A DNA stretch of 64,000 nucleotides from Gloeomargarita sp. SRBZ-1_bins_9 (GCA_039794565.1 JAUQVX010000010.1:1-64000), one strand, 5' to 3'. Shown: positions 47,594-57,282, counted from the stretch's first letter. Made by a program: numbers and translations. The notes: generated by a model from the sequence alone, not told the origin.

Positions 47594-49480
47594 ATGGCGA
47601 TAAAAAAATCTCCCCAAGTTCCCGGCCCCCGGGCCATTGGTAACATTCTCTTTCTCATCGGTATTGGCTTTTTACTGCTGAATCTATTTTTGCCGGGGTT
47701 ACTGGGGCCTCGCATCCCCCAAGTCCCCTACAGTCTGTTTATTCACCAGGTGGAGGAGGGCCAAGTTGCCCGGGCTTCCGTTGGTCAAAATGAGATTCGC
47801 TACCAGTTGCGTCCGGAGTTTGGCGGTCAAGTGCTAGCCACAACGCCGATTTTTGACCTGAACCTGCCCCAGCGGTTAGAGGACCATGGCGTGGAGTTTG
47901 CTGCTGTACCGCCGCCGCGCAATAACTGGTTGACCAGTCTGCTGGGGTGGGTGTTGCCGCCGCTGATTTTTGTGGCCATCTGGCAGTTTTTCCTGGGTCG
48001 CGGGGCGGGGGGTCCCCAGGGTGCCCTGTCCATCAGCAAGAGCCGGGCCAGGGTCTATGTTGAGGGGGAAGTGGGCAAGGTTACCTTTGCGGATGTAGCC
48101 GGTTGTGACGAGGCCAAGGCCGAGTTGGTGGAAATTGTGGACTTTCTCAAGTCGCCGGAGCGCTATATCCGCATTGGGGCCAAAATTCCCAAGGGGGTGC
48201 TGCTGGTGGGACCGCCGGGAACCGGGAAAACCCTCTTGGCCCGGGCGGTGGCGGGTGAAGCCAAGGTGCCGTTTTTCAGCATTTCCGGTTCGGAGTTTGT
48301 GGAATTGTTTGTGGGGGTCGGTTCGGCCCGGGTGCGGGATTTGTTCGAGCAAGCCAAGAAGCAGGCCCCTTGCATTATTTTCATTGACGAGTTGGACGCC
48401 ATCGGCAAATCCCGCAGCAGTGTGGGGTTCTACGGCGGTAATGACGAGCGGGAGCAAACCCTGAACCAGTTACTTACCGAGATGGACGGGTTTGACAGCT
48501 CCAAGGCGACCGTGATTGTCCTGGCGGCTACCAACCGGCCCGAAACCCTCGACCCGGCGCTCCTGCGACCTGGACGCTTTGACCGGCAAGTGCTGGTGGA
48601 CCGGCCCGACCTCGCCGGACGGGAGGCCATCCTCAAAATCCATGCCGCCAAGGTGAAATTAGGACCGGATGTGGACTTGCACAAAATTGCCGCCCGGACG
48701 CCCGGTTTTGCCGGTGCGGATTTGGCTAATTTGGTCAACGAAGCGGCGTTGTTGGCGGCCCGGAACCAACGGGACCAGGTGACCATGGCGGACTTCAGCG
48801 AGGCCATTGAGCGGGTGGTGGCCGGTTTGGAGAAAAAGAGCCGCGTGCTGACCGAGAATGAAAAACGCATCGTCGCCTACCACGAGGTGGGGCATGCCCT
48901 AGTGGGTTCCCTGATGCCGGGGTCGGGTAAGGTGGAGAAAATTTCCATCGTCCCCCGGGGTATGGCAGCCTTGGGCTACACGTTGCAACTGCCGACGGAG
49001 GACCGTTTCCTGCAAACGGAGCCGGAGTTGCGGGGACAGATTGCCACCCTGTTGGGCGGTCGAGCTGCCGAGGAGCTGGTGTTTGGGCAAGTGACCACGG
49101 GCGCCAGCAATGACCTGCAACGGGCAACGGACCTGGCCGAACGAATGGTCACGGCTTTCGGCATGAGCAAGGTCTTGGGTCCGCTGACTTTCCAGCAGCG
49201 CCAGCAAAACCTGTTCCTGGGCAATGCCATGGAAATGCGGCGGGCCATGAGCGAAGAAACCGCCCGGTTGATTGACCAGGAAGTGCGGGAAATCGTGGAT
49301 CAGGGGCATCAACAGGCCCTAGAGATCCTCCGGTACAACCGGGAGATACTGGAAGCGATGGCCCAGGAAATCCTGGAAACGGAAGTGATCGAGGGGGACA
49401 AGCTGCACCACTGGTTGAGCCAGGTCAAAATGCCGCCTAGCCTCGCGCCTGCGGTCGAACCCACACCGGTAGCGGTTTGA
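47594..49480 (+). CDS. ftsH4: ATP-dependent zinc metalloprotease FtsH4-like
   Basis: A 628-residue FtsH closest in sequence to Synechocystis sll1463 (FtsH4), beginning MAIKK. Two membrane helices (about 16-38 and 112-130), Walker A GPPGTGKT, Walker [14 protein letters not shown], zinc motif HEVGH at 430-434. FtsH4 forms homohexamers and is linked to assembly-stage photosystem II quality control and high-light acclimation. ATG 47594 is used instead of a TTG at 47585. Divergent from the ferritin-like gene (163 bp spacer). Confidence 0.92.
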   Translation: MAIKKSPQVPGPRAIGNILFLIGIGFLLLNLFLPGLLGPRIPQVPYSLFIHQVEEGQVARASVGQNEIRYQLRPEFGGQVLATTPIFDLNLPQRLEDHGVEFAAVPPPRNNWLTSLLGWVLPPLIFVAIWQFFLGRGAGGPQGALSISKSRARVYVEGEVGKVTFADVAGCDEAKAELVEIVDFLKSPERYIRIGAKIPKGVLLVGPPGTGKTLLARAVAGEAKVPFFSISGSEFVELFVGVGSARVRDLFEQAKKQAPCIIFIDELDAIGKSRSSVGFYGGNDEREQTLNQLLTEMDGFDSSKATVIVLAATNRPETLDPALLRPGRFDRQVLVDRPDLAGREAILKIHAAKVKLGPDVDLHKIAARTPGFAGADLANLVNEAALLAARNQRDQVTMADFSEAIERVVAGLEKKSRVLTENEKRIVAYHEVGHALVGSLMPGSGKVEKISIVPRGMAALGYTLQLPTEDRFLQTEPELRGQIATLLGGRAAEELVFGQVTTGASNDLQRATDLAERMVTAFGMSKVLGPLTFQQRQQNLFLGNAMEMRRAMSEETARLIDQEVREIVDQGHQQALEILRYNREILEAMAQEILETEVIEGDKLHHWLSQVKMPPSLAPAVEPTPVAV

Positions 49481-49495
49481 AGCCAATCGAGGGGG

Positions 49496-49540
49496 CTGAG
49501 GGCATCCCGACTCTCCTTAGGGGCATCAGTTACCCCTCAG
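49496..49540. terminator. possible bidirectional terminator between ftsH4 and alpha-E gene
   Basis: Nested inverted repeats: CTGAGGG (49496-49502) with CCCTCAG (49534-49540), and AGGGG (49519-49523) with CCCCT (49533-49537). No T-run follows either arm, so this may only be RNA structure at the convergent 3' ends. Confidence 0.3.
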
Positions 49541-50502
49541 GCTTGGCCGGCCGGTTCAGGACGCAGGGCAAAAAAAGTCTCGAAAATGGTGTCATCCAGG
49601 CGATTAAACTCCACCAGGAGTCGGTCGAGGAATTCGTGCAACCCCCCCTGGATAATCTCATCAATCGTGATGTACTCTAAATCGGCACACAGGCGACCCA
49701 GGCGACGTTCCACGGCGATGTGCCAGTCCGGTAGGGCCGTGCCCGTGATCCGCCGCAGGGAATGGTCCAATTGGCGCAGGCAAAACAGGACCGACCGGGG
49801 AAACTCCCGATTCAGGAGTAAAAACTCGGCCACCAGCCTAGGCGTAATCAGATGGCGTCCCTGCTTGCGGTACATTTCGTAGGCGCTGGCCGATTTGAGT
49901 AGGGCGATCCACTGAATTTCATCCAGCGTGGTTCCCACATCCTGCACTGACGGCAGCAATACGTAGTACTTTACATCCACAATGCGCGTTGTTTTATCTG
50001 CCCGTTCTAACAGACGCCCCATCTGGCCAAAATGCCAGGCTTCGTTGTGGGACATGGTGGCGTCCATGACACCGGCAAAGCGATGGCTCGACCGTTTGAC
50101 CTCTTGGAAAAACTGATACAAATCCACCTCCTGACTGTGGGCCGCAGCCTCTTGCACCATCAAGTAAAAGGAATTCACCTCCTGCCACATTTCTGAGGAA
50201 ATGATTTCCCGCACGGAACGGGCATTTTCCCGAGCCATGTATAGGCAAGAGACGATAGAGTTTGGGTAATCGGCATCGAAGGTCAGAAACTGGATCACCT
50301 GTTCTTGGGTGGGTAGTCCATAGCGTTCCTGGAACAGGGCCAAATCCCCGGTGACCATGACCAACGGTTCCCACTGGGTGACAGATGGCTGGGGCAAATC
50401 CAGGATTAAATTCAGATTGACATCTACAAAACGGGCGACATTTTCGGCGCGTTCGATGTAGCGATTTAGCCAGTAAATGGCATGGGCCACACGACTCAAC
50501 AT
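49537..50502 (-). CDS. alpha-E domain protein (DUF403)
   Basis: A 321-residue all-alpha protein beginning MLSRVAHAIYWLNRYIERAENVARFV, the hallmark of the alpha-E/DUF403 family. The domain is a known genomic partner of circularly permuted ATP-grasp enzymes in proposed peptide-ligation/tagging systems. ATG 50502 overlaps the ATP-grasp gene by 7 bp, giving coupled translation. No Anbu-type peptidase or transglutaminase gene is beside them here. Confidence 0.88.
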   Translation of the reverse strand: MLSRVAHAIYWLNRYIERAENVARFVDVNLNLILDLPQPSVTQWEPLVMVTGDLALFQERYGLPTQEQVIQFLTFDADYPNSIVSCLYMARENARSVREIISSEMWQEVNSFYLMVQEAAAHSQEVDLYQFFQEVKRSSHRFAGVMDATMSHNEAWHFGQMGRLLERADKTTRIVDVKYYVLLPSVQDVGTTLDEIQWIALLKSASAYEMYRKQGRHLITPRLVAEFLLLNREFPRSVLFCLRQLDHSLRRITGTALPDWHIAVERRLGRLCADLEYITIDEIIQGGLHEFLDRLLVEFNRLDDTIFETFFALRPEPAGQA

Positions 50503-51941
50503 GGTGCGGACTCCGCCAAGACCCACGTATCCTTACTGCCCCCCCCTTGGGAGGAATTGACCACCAATGACCCTTTTTTCAGGGCCACGCGGGTCAAGCC
50601 GCCGGGATGCACGTAAATCTCTTGCCCGTGCAGGACATAGGGACGCAAATCCACATGACGCCCCTCAAAATGGTCATTCACGATGGTGGGCACACGGGAT
50701 AAGGGAATGACCGGTTGAGCGATATAGTTGCGGGGAAAACGCTGAATTTTCTCGGCAAATGCTGCTCGTTCCTCCGGGGTAGCCGTATGACCCATTAACA
50801 TCCCGTATCCTCCCGACTCATTGGCAGATTTAACCACCAATTGATCCAGATGCTTTAATACATAGTCCCGGTCCGCTTCTTGCCAGCACAAATAGGTGGG
50901 CACATTGGGCAGGAGCGGTTCCTCCCCCAGATAGTAACGGATCATATCCGGCACATAGGCATAAACCACCTTGTCATCGGCCACACCGGTCCCCGGGGCA
51001 TTGGCCAAGGCCACCCGTCCCTGGCGATACACCTCCATCAGGCCCGGGATCCCCAGCAGGGAATCGGCGCGAAACACCTGGGGGTCGAGAAACACATCAT
51101 CTATACGGCGGTAGATCACGTCCACCCGTTGTAGCCCCCGGGTGGTGCGCATTTGCACATAGCCATCAACAACCACCAAATCCCGCCCCTCGACCAACTC
51201 CACCCCCATTTGTTGGGCCAAAAACGAGTGTTCAAAGTAGGCGGAGTTATAGACCCCAGGGGTGAGCACCACTACGCAGGGGTCATCGAGATAGCCTGGT
51301 GCCAAGCTCAGCAACATCTCTAGCAGGTGGCCCGGATAATCATCGGTGGGGCGAATGTTCAGCATGCGAAAGACCTTAGGGAAGGTATTTTTCATCACCC
51401 GCCGGTTTTCCAGGACGTAAGAGATGCCCGAAGGTACCCGCAAATTGTCCTCTAGAACCCACCAATGACCCTGCCGGTCCCGAACCAGGTCACTGCCAGT
51501 GATATGACACCAGATACCCCCCGGGGGGGAAAGTCCTTGACAGGCCGGTAAGTAGCCCTGGGATGAATAAATGACATCTGCCGGAATTACCCTATCTTTG
51601 ATGATTTTTTGGTCGTGGTAAACGTCCTGCAGGAATAAATTCAGGGCCGCTACCCGTTGTTTAACGCCCCGTTCTAAATAGGCCCATTCCTGCGCCGTAA
51701 TCACCCGGGGGATGACATCAAACGGCCAAATCCGTTCCCGGGCAGCGGGGTCGTTATACACCTGAAAGGTCACCCCCATTTGCATCAAAACGGCTTGGGC
51801 TGCTTGTTGACGTTGACGGAGTTCACCAGGAGGTAGCTGATTAATGCGTTCTACTAAAGCGGCAACGTGGGGGCGGGGTTCTCCCTTACGCACAAACCAT
51901 TCATCGTAAAAGTCGCCAGGGTCATAGTCATGAAAGTGCAT
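50496..51941 (-). CDS. circularly permuted ATP-grasp family protein (DUF404/DUF407)
   Basis: A 481-residue circularly permuted ATP-grasp protein. N-terminal DUF404-like part with YNDPAARERIWPFDVIPR, then ITGSDLVRDRQGHWWVLEDNLRVPSG, NSAYFEHSFLA and VVKSANESGGYGMLMG. These blocks match the family found with alpha-E proteins and thought to form amide bonds in short peptides. Substrate unknown. The coupled alpha-E gene follows with a 7 bp overlap. Confidence 0.9.
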   Translation of the reverse strand: MHFHDYDPGDFYDEWFVRKGEPRPHVAALVERINQLPPGELRQRQQAAQAVLMQMGVTFQVYNDPAARERIWPFDVIPRVITAQEWAYLERGVKQRVAALNLFLQDVYHDQKIIKDRVIPADVIYSSQGYLPACQGLSPPGGIWCHITGSDLVRDRQGHWWVLEDNLRVPSGISYVLENRRVMKNTFPKVFRMLNIRPTDDYPGHLLEMLLSLAPGYLDDPCVVVLTPGVYNSAYFEHSFLAQQMGVELVEGRDLVVVDGYVQMRTTRGLQRVDVIYRRIDDVFLDPQVFRADSLLGIPGLMEVYRQGRVALANAPGTGVADDKVVYAYVPDMIRYYLGEEPLLPNVPTYLCWQEADRDYVLKHLDQLVVKSANESGGYGMLMGHTATPEERAAFAEKIQRFPRNYIAQPVIPLSRVPTIVNDHFEGRHVDLRPYVLHGQEIYVHPGGLTRVALKKGSLVVNSSQGGGSKDTWVLAESAPC

Positions 51942-52012
51942 ATCGGCCCGTCAAACACCTGATCCCATTCTAAAATTAGCGGAGCAGGTGCCCGTCAGAT
52001 GGTTATTTTGAG

Positions 52013-52018
52013 TACAAT
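52013..52018 (+). promoter_or_regulatory. candidate -10 box for a small ORF
   Basis: TACAAT in TTTTGAGTACAATCA, 38 bp before the small ORF start at 52057. No clear -35. Confidence 0.3.
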
Positions 52019-52056
52019 CATCAGACCAACTCATCCAGTAAAGGGGGACCAGGAAA

Positions 52057-52182
52057 ATGGGTAGCCGGGGAATTAACTACAGGGCCCCCCAGTCAAGGGC
52101 AGCCGTCCTCGCCGAAAAAGTAGGGTTAAAACCAACAAAGGACAAGGTGACCGTAAGGAGCACAGATGGCATTGCTGATTAA
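52057..52182 (+). CDS. candidate 41-residue small protein
   Basis: A short frame (MGSRGINYRAPQSRAA at the N-terminus, basic in the middle) with AAGGGGG about 10 nt upstream and a TACAAT box 38 bp upstream. Its TAA overlaps the convergent gene's stop by exactly 4 bp through TTAA, the same geometry as tilS/hmpF. No family recognised. An even shorter frame (9 codons, ATG 52165) with a strong TAAGGAG site overlaps it out of frame. The region 51942-52178 has no other content I can name. Confidence 0.35.
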   Translation: MGSRGINYRAPQSRAAVLAEKVGLKPTKDKVTVRSTDGIAD

Positions 52183-52517
52183 CGACACAGATTGATCGTT
52201 GCCGCCAACAAAATCTCAATCAGCTCTGTCTCACTGTGGTTGCGTTCAATGGTCTGGATGAGGCGCGGGATAGAGTCGTGGTCTTGCCGACGAAGGGCCT
52301 GGCTGAGGGCGTCAATCTCAACTTGGATACTGGGCACGCGGGGAGCGCCGGCCGCCGGTATGGGGGACTCGGGGGATAGGTGACCGGTTTCCGTCCCGTT
52401 GTCCTGGCTAACTGCAGGTGAGGCAGATGTTGCCACTGAAGGAGCTAGACTTTCCCCTTGATTTAACCAGGCCGCCCAACTGTCGAGGGTCTGATTACCG
52501 CTTGGAGCTTGGGCCAT
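52179..52517 (-). CDS. small protein of unknown function
   Basis: A 112-residue soluble protein. The N-terminal half is low-complexity (Ser, Pro, Ala, Gly) and probably disordered; the C-terminal 45 residues look like two helices (DALSQALRRQDHD, SETELIEILLAATINL). ATG 52517 follows GCGAGAGG. Divergent from the SmtB-like gene. Not recognised. Confidence 0.55.
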   Translation of the reverse strand: MAQAPSGNQTLDSWAAWLNQGESLAPSVATSASPAVSQDNGTETGHLSPESPIPAAGAPRVPSIQVEIDALSQALRRQDHDSIPRLIQTIERNHSETELIEILLAATINLCR

Positions 52518-52600
52518 AAACCTCTCGCTTTTTCTTTAACCATAGCAGAATCCCTATCGCCTAGTCCTGGCCACCTACCTGGAAGCCAGCAGGACGGGCA

Positions 52601-52620
52601 ACCTATACTCAGAGGTAGGT
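52601..52620. promoter_or_regulatory. inverted repeat overlapping a -10-like box upstream of smtB-like gene
   Basis: ACCTA (52601-52605) and TAGGT (52616-52620) flank TATACT (52604-52609), 38 bp before the ATG. An operator over the promoter fits autoregulation by a SmtB/ArsR repressor; arms are short and differ from the classical 12-2-12 site. Confidence 0.35.
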
Positions 52621-52657
52621 CCGCTTTTGGCTCGCAGTCGGCGGGAACTTGCCCACG

Positions 52658-53026
52658 ATGACCATGGCCCTTACTTCTGATGTAGAAATTTGCAGTGCAT
52701 CAGACCATCCGACCCGACCGCCTGTTACGGTTCTCGATATGGCGACGGCACAGCGCATGGCCCAATGGCTGGCTTTTTTAGCCGACCCAAACCGGTTACG
52801 GATTTTGTCCATTTTGGCGACGGGACCCCACTGCGTCGGGGATTTGGTGAATTTGCTGCAAATGAGCCAATCGGCGGTTTCGCACCAGTTGCGTACCTTA
52901 CGGGCGATGGGGGTAGTGCAGGGACAACGCCAGGGTCGCCACGTCATTTACCGGCTCCACGATGACCATGTGTTGACGATTTACGAAACGGTGCGCCAGC
53001 ATTTACGAGAACTGAACCTGATTTGA
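52658..53026 (+). CDS. ArsR/SmtB family metal-sensing repressor (zinc-sensor-like)
   Basis: A 122-residue winged-helix repressor. Numbering from an upstream TTG (52649), the SmtB alpha5 zinc ligands are all conserved: Asp105, His107, His118, Glu121. The alpha3N set is also plausible: Cys62 and Asp65 in HCVGDL plus N-terminal Cys15 and His20. Recognition helix SQSAVSHQLRTLR. The pattern favours a SmtB/ZiaR-type Zn sensor over an arsenic sensor. ATG 52658 is preferred. A hypothetical exported protein starts 22 bp downstream. Confidence 0.88.
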   Translation: MTMALTSDVEICSASDHPTRPPVTVLDMATAQRMAQWLAFLADPNRLRILSILATGPHCVGDLVNLLQMSQSAVSHQLRTLRAMGVVQGQRQGRHVIYRLHDDHVLTIYETVRQHLRELNLI

Positions 53027-53048
53027 GCGGGTAGCTGGGACAGGGGTT

Positions 53049-53603
53049 ATGGCCATGGATAGGGGCGGGGCCAGGGACATCCAAAGGATCAGCCGTCGCT
53101 GGTTGACTTGGGGATGGGCTGCTTGGTTGCTGTTGGTCCCTTTTAGAGCGCTTACCCAACCATTTCGTACTGTACAAGAACACTTTTTAGGGATTCCGGA
53201 GACGGTGCTGCCCTTGGGGTCTTCTGCCAACCGCCAACGCTATTTACAACAGGCCCTGGTGGATACGGACCATGGCTACATCCGCTATCAGGCGAAGGAT
53301 AACCCAGAACGGTTTGAGTTTGCCATTTTTCGCAAGCGCAACGGCCAGTACCTGGCAGCCTTTAGCGTACCCTACAACCCGAATTTCGGCGACCGATCGG
53401 GGAAATCCCTCCTGCTCCTATTGGACTATCAACAGGGCCAGTGGCGCAATGTGACCCGGCAATTGTTGCCTGTGCCCTTTGACCCTACCTTGACCTACCA
53501 ATTACCCCGGGTGGGACGGGATGTGGTGGTCGTCAATGCTCGTAACCAACGCCTCTATCGCCTGCGCTGGCAAGATGACCGCTTTATCCATTTGCCGTTG
53601 TAA
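53049..53603 (+). CDS. exported protein of unknown function downstream of smtB-like gene
   Basis: A 184-residue protein with an N-terminal signal anchor (basic SRRWLTWGW then hydrophobic to about 35). The remainder is beta-rich (GYIRYQAKDN, FEFAIFRKRNGQYLAAFSV, SLLLLLDYQQGQW) and ends cleanly. It has no cluster of Cys or His that would suggest metal binding. Located 22 bp after the zinc-sensor-like gene and probably cotranscribed. Not recognised. Confidence 0.65.
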   Translation: MAMDRGGARDIQRISRRWLTWGWAAWLLLVPFRALTQPFRTVQEHFLGIPETVLPLGSSANRQRYLQQALVDTDHGYIRYQAKDNPERFEFAIFRKRNGQYLAAFSVPYNPNFGDRSGKSLLLLLDYQQGQWRNVTRQLLPVPFDPTLTYQLPRVGRDVVVVNARNQRLYRLRWQDDRFIHLPL

Positions 53604-53614
53604 CGCTCCCACAA

Positions 53615-53642
53615 CCCAATGCTAGGATAGCGATGGATTGGG
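53615..53642. promoter_or_regulatory. inverted repeat in the pnp leader
   Basis: CCCAAT (53615-53620) and ATTGGG (53637-53642) flank a TAGGAT -10-like box (53623-53628), 15 bp before the pnp ATG. It could be a leader hairpin or operator; PNPase leaders in enterobacteria are processed hairpins, but homology is not implied. Confidence 0.3.
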
Positions 53643-53656
53643 AAAGAGAGTGAGCG

Positions 53657-55801
53657 ATGCAAAAGTCAATATTGTTTGACGGAAGGGAGATCCGTCTGCG
53701 CTTGGGTGAGTTGGCGCCCCAGGCGGGGGGTTCAGTGTTGGTTTCTTGTCAGGATACGGCGGTTTTGGTGACGGCAACCCAGGGAACTGCGCGGGAGGGG
53801 GTGGACTTCTTGCCCCTGATGGTGGAATACGAGGAACGCTTGTATGCCGCCGGTCGGATTCCTGGGGGGTTTTTGCGCCGGGAAGGACGGCCTCCGGAAA
53901 AGGTGATTTTGACCAGCCGATTGATCGACCGGCCCCTACGCCCCCTGATCCCGGATTGGCTACGGGAAGACATCCAGGTGGTGGCCACAACCCTGTCCCT
54001 GGATGAGGAGGTGCCCCCGGACATCTTGGCTATTTTGGGGGCGTCTTTGGCAGTGGCCACGGCGGGGATTCCTTTCCTGGGGCCGATGGCGGCGGTACGG
54101 GTGGGCCTGTTGGGGGATGAATTTATTATCAACCCTACCTATGCGGAAATCGAGGCCGGCGACCTGGACTTGGTGGTGGCGGGTTCGCCCCAGGGGGTGG
54201 TGATGGTGGAATGCCGGGCCAACCAACTGCCGGAGCAGGACATGATCGAGGCCATTGATTTCGGTCACGAGGCCATCCAGGAGCTGATCCGGGCACAGCA
54301 GGAGTTGTTGGCGGAGATGGGCATTACCCTGACTGTGCCCCCGGCGCCGGAACCCCCAGCGGACCTGGTGGAATTGGTGGAACAGACGGCGGCGGCAGAC
54401 GTTCAGGCAGTGCTGGACCAGACGATTGCCGATAAGCAACAGCGTAACCAAGCCCTGGAGGCGATCAAGGCCAAGGTGACGGCGGCCCTGGACACCTTAC
54501 CGGAGGAAGACCCCCGACGACAAGCGACCGCCCACGACCCGAAGCTGGTGGATGTCCTGTTCAAGGCGCTGACCAAGAAACTCATGCGCCGCCATGTGCT
54601 GGAAAAGGGTATTCGGGTGGATGGCCGGAAGGTGGACGAGGTGCGGCCCATCTACTGTGAAGTGGGCATTCTCCCCCGGCGGGTGCATGGGTCGGCCCTG
54701 TTCCAGCGGGGTTCGACGCAAATTCTCTCGGCGGTGACCCTGGGAACGCCAGCAGATGCCCAGGAGTTGGCGGATGACCTGCACCCGGAGGAGGAAAAGC
54801 GTTACCTGCATCACTACAATTTCCCGCCCTACTCGGTGGGGGAAGCGCGGCCATTGCGGGCACCTTCACGCCGGGAAATTGGGCATGGGGCGCTGGCGGA
54901 ACGGGCGTTGGTGCCGGTGTTGCCCAGCAAAGACGAATTCCCCTATGTGTTGCGGGTGGTGTCGGAGGTGCTCTCTTCCAATGGTTCCACCTCCATGGGG
55001 TCCGTCTGTGGGTCAACCCTGGCGTTGATGGATGCGGGGGTTCCCCTCAAACGCCCCGTGAGTGGGGTGGCTATGGGGTTAATCAAAGAGGGGGACCAGG
55101 TGCAGGTGCTGACGGACATCCAGGACATCGAGGATTTCCTAGGGGACATGGACTTCAAGGTGGCCGGCACTGACACGGGGATTACGGCTTTGCAGATGGA
55201 CATGAAAATCCCTGGTTTGGACGTGGCTACCCTGGGGCGGGCGATTCACCAGGCGAAGGCCGGGCGGCTATTCATTCTGGAAAAGATGTTGGCGGCCCTG
55301 GCGGCTCCCCGACCGAGTTTGTCCCCCTACGCCCCACGCCTGCTGACTCTGAAGATTGACCCCGAACTGATCGGTGTGGTGATTGGGCCGGGGGGCAAGA
55401 CCATTCGCGGCATCACCGAGGAGACGGGGGCCAAGGTGGACATTGAGGAGGATGGAACAGTCACCATCAGCGCCGTGGATGAGGAGAAAGCCCAGAAGGC
55501 CTACCGGATCATTGACGGCATGACTCGCAAGCTGAATGAGGGGGATGTGTACGCCGGTCGGGTGACGCGGATCATTCCCATTGGGGCGTTTGTGGAAATC
55601 CTGCCGGGGAAGGAAGGGATGATCCACATCTCCCAGTTGGCGGAACACCGGGTGGGCAAGGTGGAAGACGTGGTTTCCGTCGGCGATGAGGTGATTGTGC
55701 GGGTGCGGGAGATCGATAGCCGAGGCCGGATTAACCTGACCCGCCTGGGGATTCACCCGGATGAGGCGGCGTCGGCCCGACAACGCAGTAGAATGACCTG
55801 A
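53657..55801 (+). CDS. pnp: polyribonucleotide nucleotidyltransferase (PNPase)
   Basis: A 714-residue 3'-5' exoribonuclease and polymerase, the polyadenylating enzyme of cyanobacteria, which lack poly(A) polymerase. RNase PH domain 1 about 10-215, helical linker, PH domain 2 about 310-520 (with TSMGSVCGS), KH about 550-610 ([11 protein letters not shown]) and S1 about 620-690. AAGAGAGTGAG precedes the ATG at 53657. A small inverted repeat sits in the leader. Confidence 0.97.
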   Translation: MQKSILFDGREIRLRLGELAPQAGGSVLVSCQDTAVLVTATQGTAREGVDFLPLMVEYEERLYAAGRIPGGFLRREGRPPEKVILTSRLIDRPLRPLIPDWLREDIQVVATTLSLDEEVPPDILAILGASLAVATAGIPFLGPMAAVRVGLLGDEFIINPTYAEIEAGDLDLVVAGSPQGVVMVECRANQLPEQDMIEAIDFGHEAIQELIRAQQELLAEMGITLTVPPAPEPPADLVELVEQTAAADVQAVLDQTIADKQQRNQALEAIKAKVTAALDTLPEEDPRRQATAHDPKLVDVLFKALTKKLMRRHVLEKGIRVDGRKVDEVRPIYCEVGILPRRVHGSALFQRGSTQILSAVTLGTPADAQELADDLHPEEEKRYLHHYNFPPYSVGEARPLRAPSRREIGHGALAERALVPVLPSKDEFPYVLRVVSEVLSSNGSTSMGSVCGSTLALMDAGVPLKRPVSGVAMGLIKEGDQVQVLTDIQDIEDFLGDMDFKVAGTDTGITALQMDMKIPGLDVATLGRAIHQAKAGRLFILEKMLAALAAPRPSLSPYAPRLLTLKIDPELIGVVIGPGGKTIRGITEETGAKVDIEEDGTVTISAVDEEKAQKAYRIIDGMTRKLNEGDVYAGRVTRIIPIGAFVEILPGKEGMIHISQLAEHRVGKVEDVVSVGDEVIVRVREIDSRGRINLTRLGIHPDEAASARQRSRMT

Positions 55802-55851
55802 CTCTATACTGACTGTTAAGGAGGGGAGCGTTACGGGAGGAGACAGGTCGG

Positions 55852-56517
55852 ATGGGACGCTGGTTATGGGTTGGGGTATTGGTTTTATGGCTGTGGTTGG
55901 GGGGGATGGCAGCCGCCCAAGCCACGGCCGTCAGCGACCTGCCAGCGACACCACCCGCCAGTTGGGTCTTCGACGAAGCCGATGTGTTTAGCCCCAGCAC
56001 CGTCAACCAGGTCAACCGCATCCTGACCCAACTCAGTCAAGACACGGGTTTTCAGGTCCACGTCGTCAGCCTGCGCCGTCTGGATTATGGGGAAACCGCC
56101 AACAGTTTTGGCGAAAAACTGTTTCAACGCTGGTTCCCCGATGGGGGCGCCAGACAGGTTTTGGTAACCCTGGTGGCTCGGACGGCAACGGCGGATTTGC
56201 AGGCCGGCGCCGAGGTGCTTCCCCTGTTACCGTCAGCCACGGCGGTCAGTGTGGTGGAAGAAACGCTGCTGAAACCGGTGCGCAATAACGTTTACAACCT
56301 GGCCCTGGTGAACACGGTAGCCCGCCTGCAAGCCATACTCTCGGGTCAACCCGACCCCGGCCCGCCCCCGGAAGAGGTGGAACGGATCGAAGGGACCTTT
56401 GCCACGGCTGCTGAAACTCGCCAAAGCAGGGACATCTGGACGGCGGTGGTGATTGTCCTGTTGATCCTGGCGACCGTGATTCCCATGGTGACCTACTACT
56501 GGTACGTCCAGCGATGA
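55852..56517 (+). CDS. psb32: photosystem II repair protein Psb32 (TPM domain)
   Basis: A 221-residue TPM-domain protein: signal or membrane anchor at about 5-25, TPM fold about 38-170 with VFDEADVFSP and VHVVSLRRLDYGET, and a C-terminal membrane helix about 193-215. This matches Synechocystis Psb32 (sll1390) and plant TLP18.3, which protect and repair photosystem II under light stress. AGGAGACAGG precedes ATG 55852. The stop overlaps the comB start (ATGA). Confidence 0.88.
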   Translation: MGRWLWVGVLVLWLWLGGMAAAQATAVSDLPATPPASWVFDEADVFSPSTVNQVNRILTQLSQDTGFQVHVVSLRRLDYGETANSFGEKLFQRWFPDGGARQVLVTLVARTATADLQAGAEVLPLLPSATAVSVVEETLLKPVRNNVYNLALVNTVARLQAILSGQPDPGPPPEEVERIEGTFATAAETRQSRDIWTAVVIVLLILATVIPMVTYYWYVQR

Positions 56518-57245
56518 GGTGTTGGGTGTACCATACGCCGGAGCAGGTGCCGGAGGGGGACTGGCCGGACTGTGCGGTCGTGGTGGATGTCCTGCGGGCA
56601 ACAACCACCATGGCGGTGGCTTTAAACGCCGGGGCAACGGCGGTGCAGGTGTTTGCCGACTTGGAAGAACTGTGGCGGGTGAGCGAACAGTGGCCGGCGG
56701 AGCAACGGTTGCGGGTGGGGGAACGGGGGGGCCAGGTGGTCAGCGGCTTTGACATGGGCAATTCCCCCCTGGATTGCACACCGGACCGGGTCAAGGGGCG
56801 ACGCTTGTTCATGAGCACAACCAACGGCACGCGTGCCCTGGCTCGGGTGCAAGCCGCCCCCTGTGTCCTCACCTGTGCATTAGTCAACCGGCAGGCCGTG
56901 GCGGAATTTCTGCGACAGCACCAACCTGAACGGGTATGGGTGGTGGCGTCTGGCTGGGAGGGGTCCTTTTCCCTAGAAGATACGGCTTGCGCTGGCGCCC
57001 TGCTGATGGGGCTAGGAGACCAGGTGACCACCGGCAATGACGAAGCCGTGGGAGCTTTGGCGCTTTTCCGGCAGTGGCAGGAGGACTTGCTGGGGTTGTT
57101 GCAGCGGGCTAGCCACGGGCAACGGCTGTTGAAGCTGGGGCAGGGGGCGGATTTGCGCTTTTGTGCCCAGTTAGATTGCCTGACCACCATCCCGGTCCAG
57201 ACGTCACTGGGCCTTTTAACTGCCAGGGCGGGGGGGGTGTTGTAA
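56514..57245 (+). CDS. comB: 2-phosphosulfolactate phosphatase family protein (ComB)
   Basis: A 243-residue ComB-family protein. Blocks VVVDVLRATTTMAVALNAGA near residue 22, MGNSPLDC near 82, STTNGTRAL near 103 and TGNDEAVGAL near 178 are characteristic. In methanogens ComB makes sulfolactate for coenzyme M; cyanobacteria have no coenzyme M and the actual substrate is unclear. It overlaps psb32 by 4 bp. Confidence 0.88.
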   Translation: MRCWVYHTPEQVPEGDWPDCAVVVDVLRATTTMAVALNAGATAVQVFADLEELWRVSEQWPAEQRLRVGERGGQVVSGFDMGNSPLDCTPDRVKGRRLFMSTTNGTRALARVQAAPCVLTCALVNRQAVAEFLRQHQPERVWVVASGWEGSFSLEDTACAGALLMGLGDQVTTGNDEAVGALALFRQWQEDLLGLLQRASHGQRLLKLGQGADLRFCAQLDCLTTIPVQTSLGLLTARAGGVL

Positions 57246-57249
57246 ATGT

Positions 57250-57255
57250 TATATT
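57250..57255 (+). promoter_or_regulatory. candidate -10 box before pentapeptide gene
   Basis: TATATT in an AT-rich 37 bp spacer between comB and the pentapeptide gene, 28 bp before its ATG. Confidence 0.3.
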
Positions 57256-57282
57256 CTTTATTACTTTTAGACAGGGGTTTCC

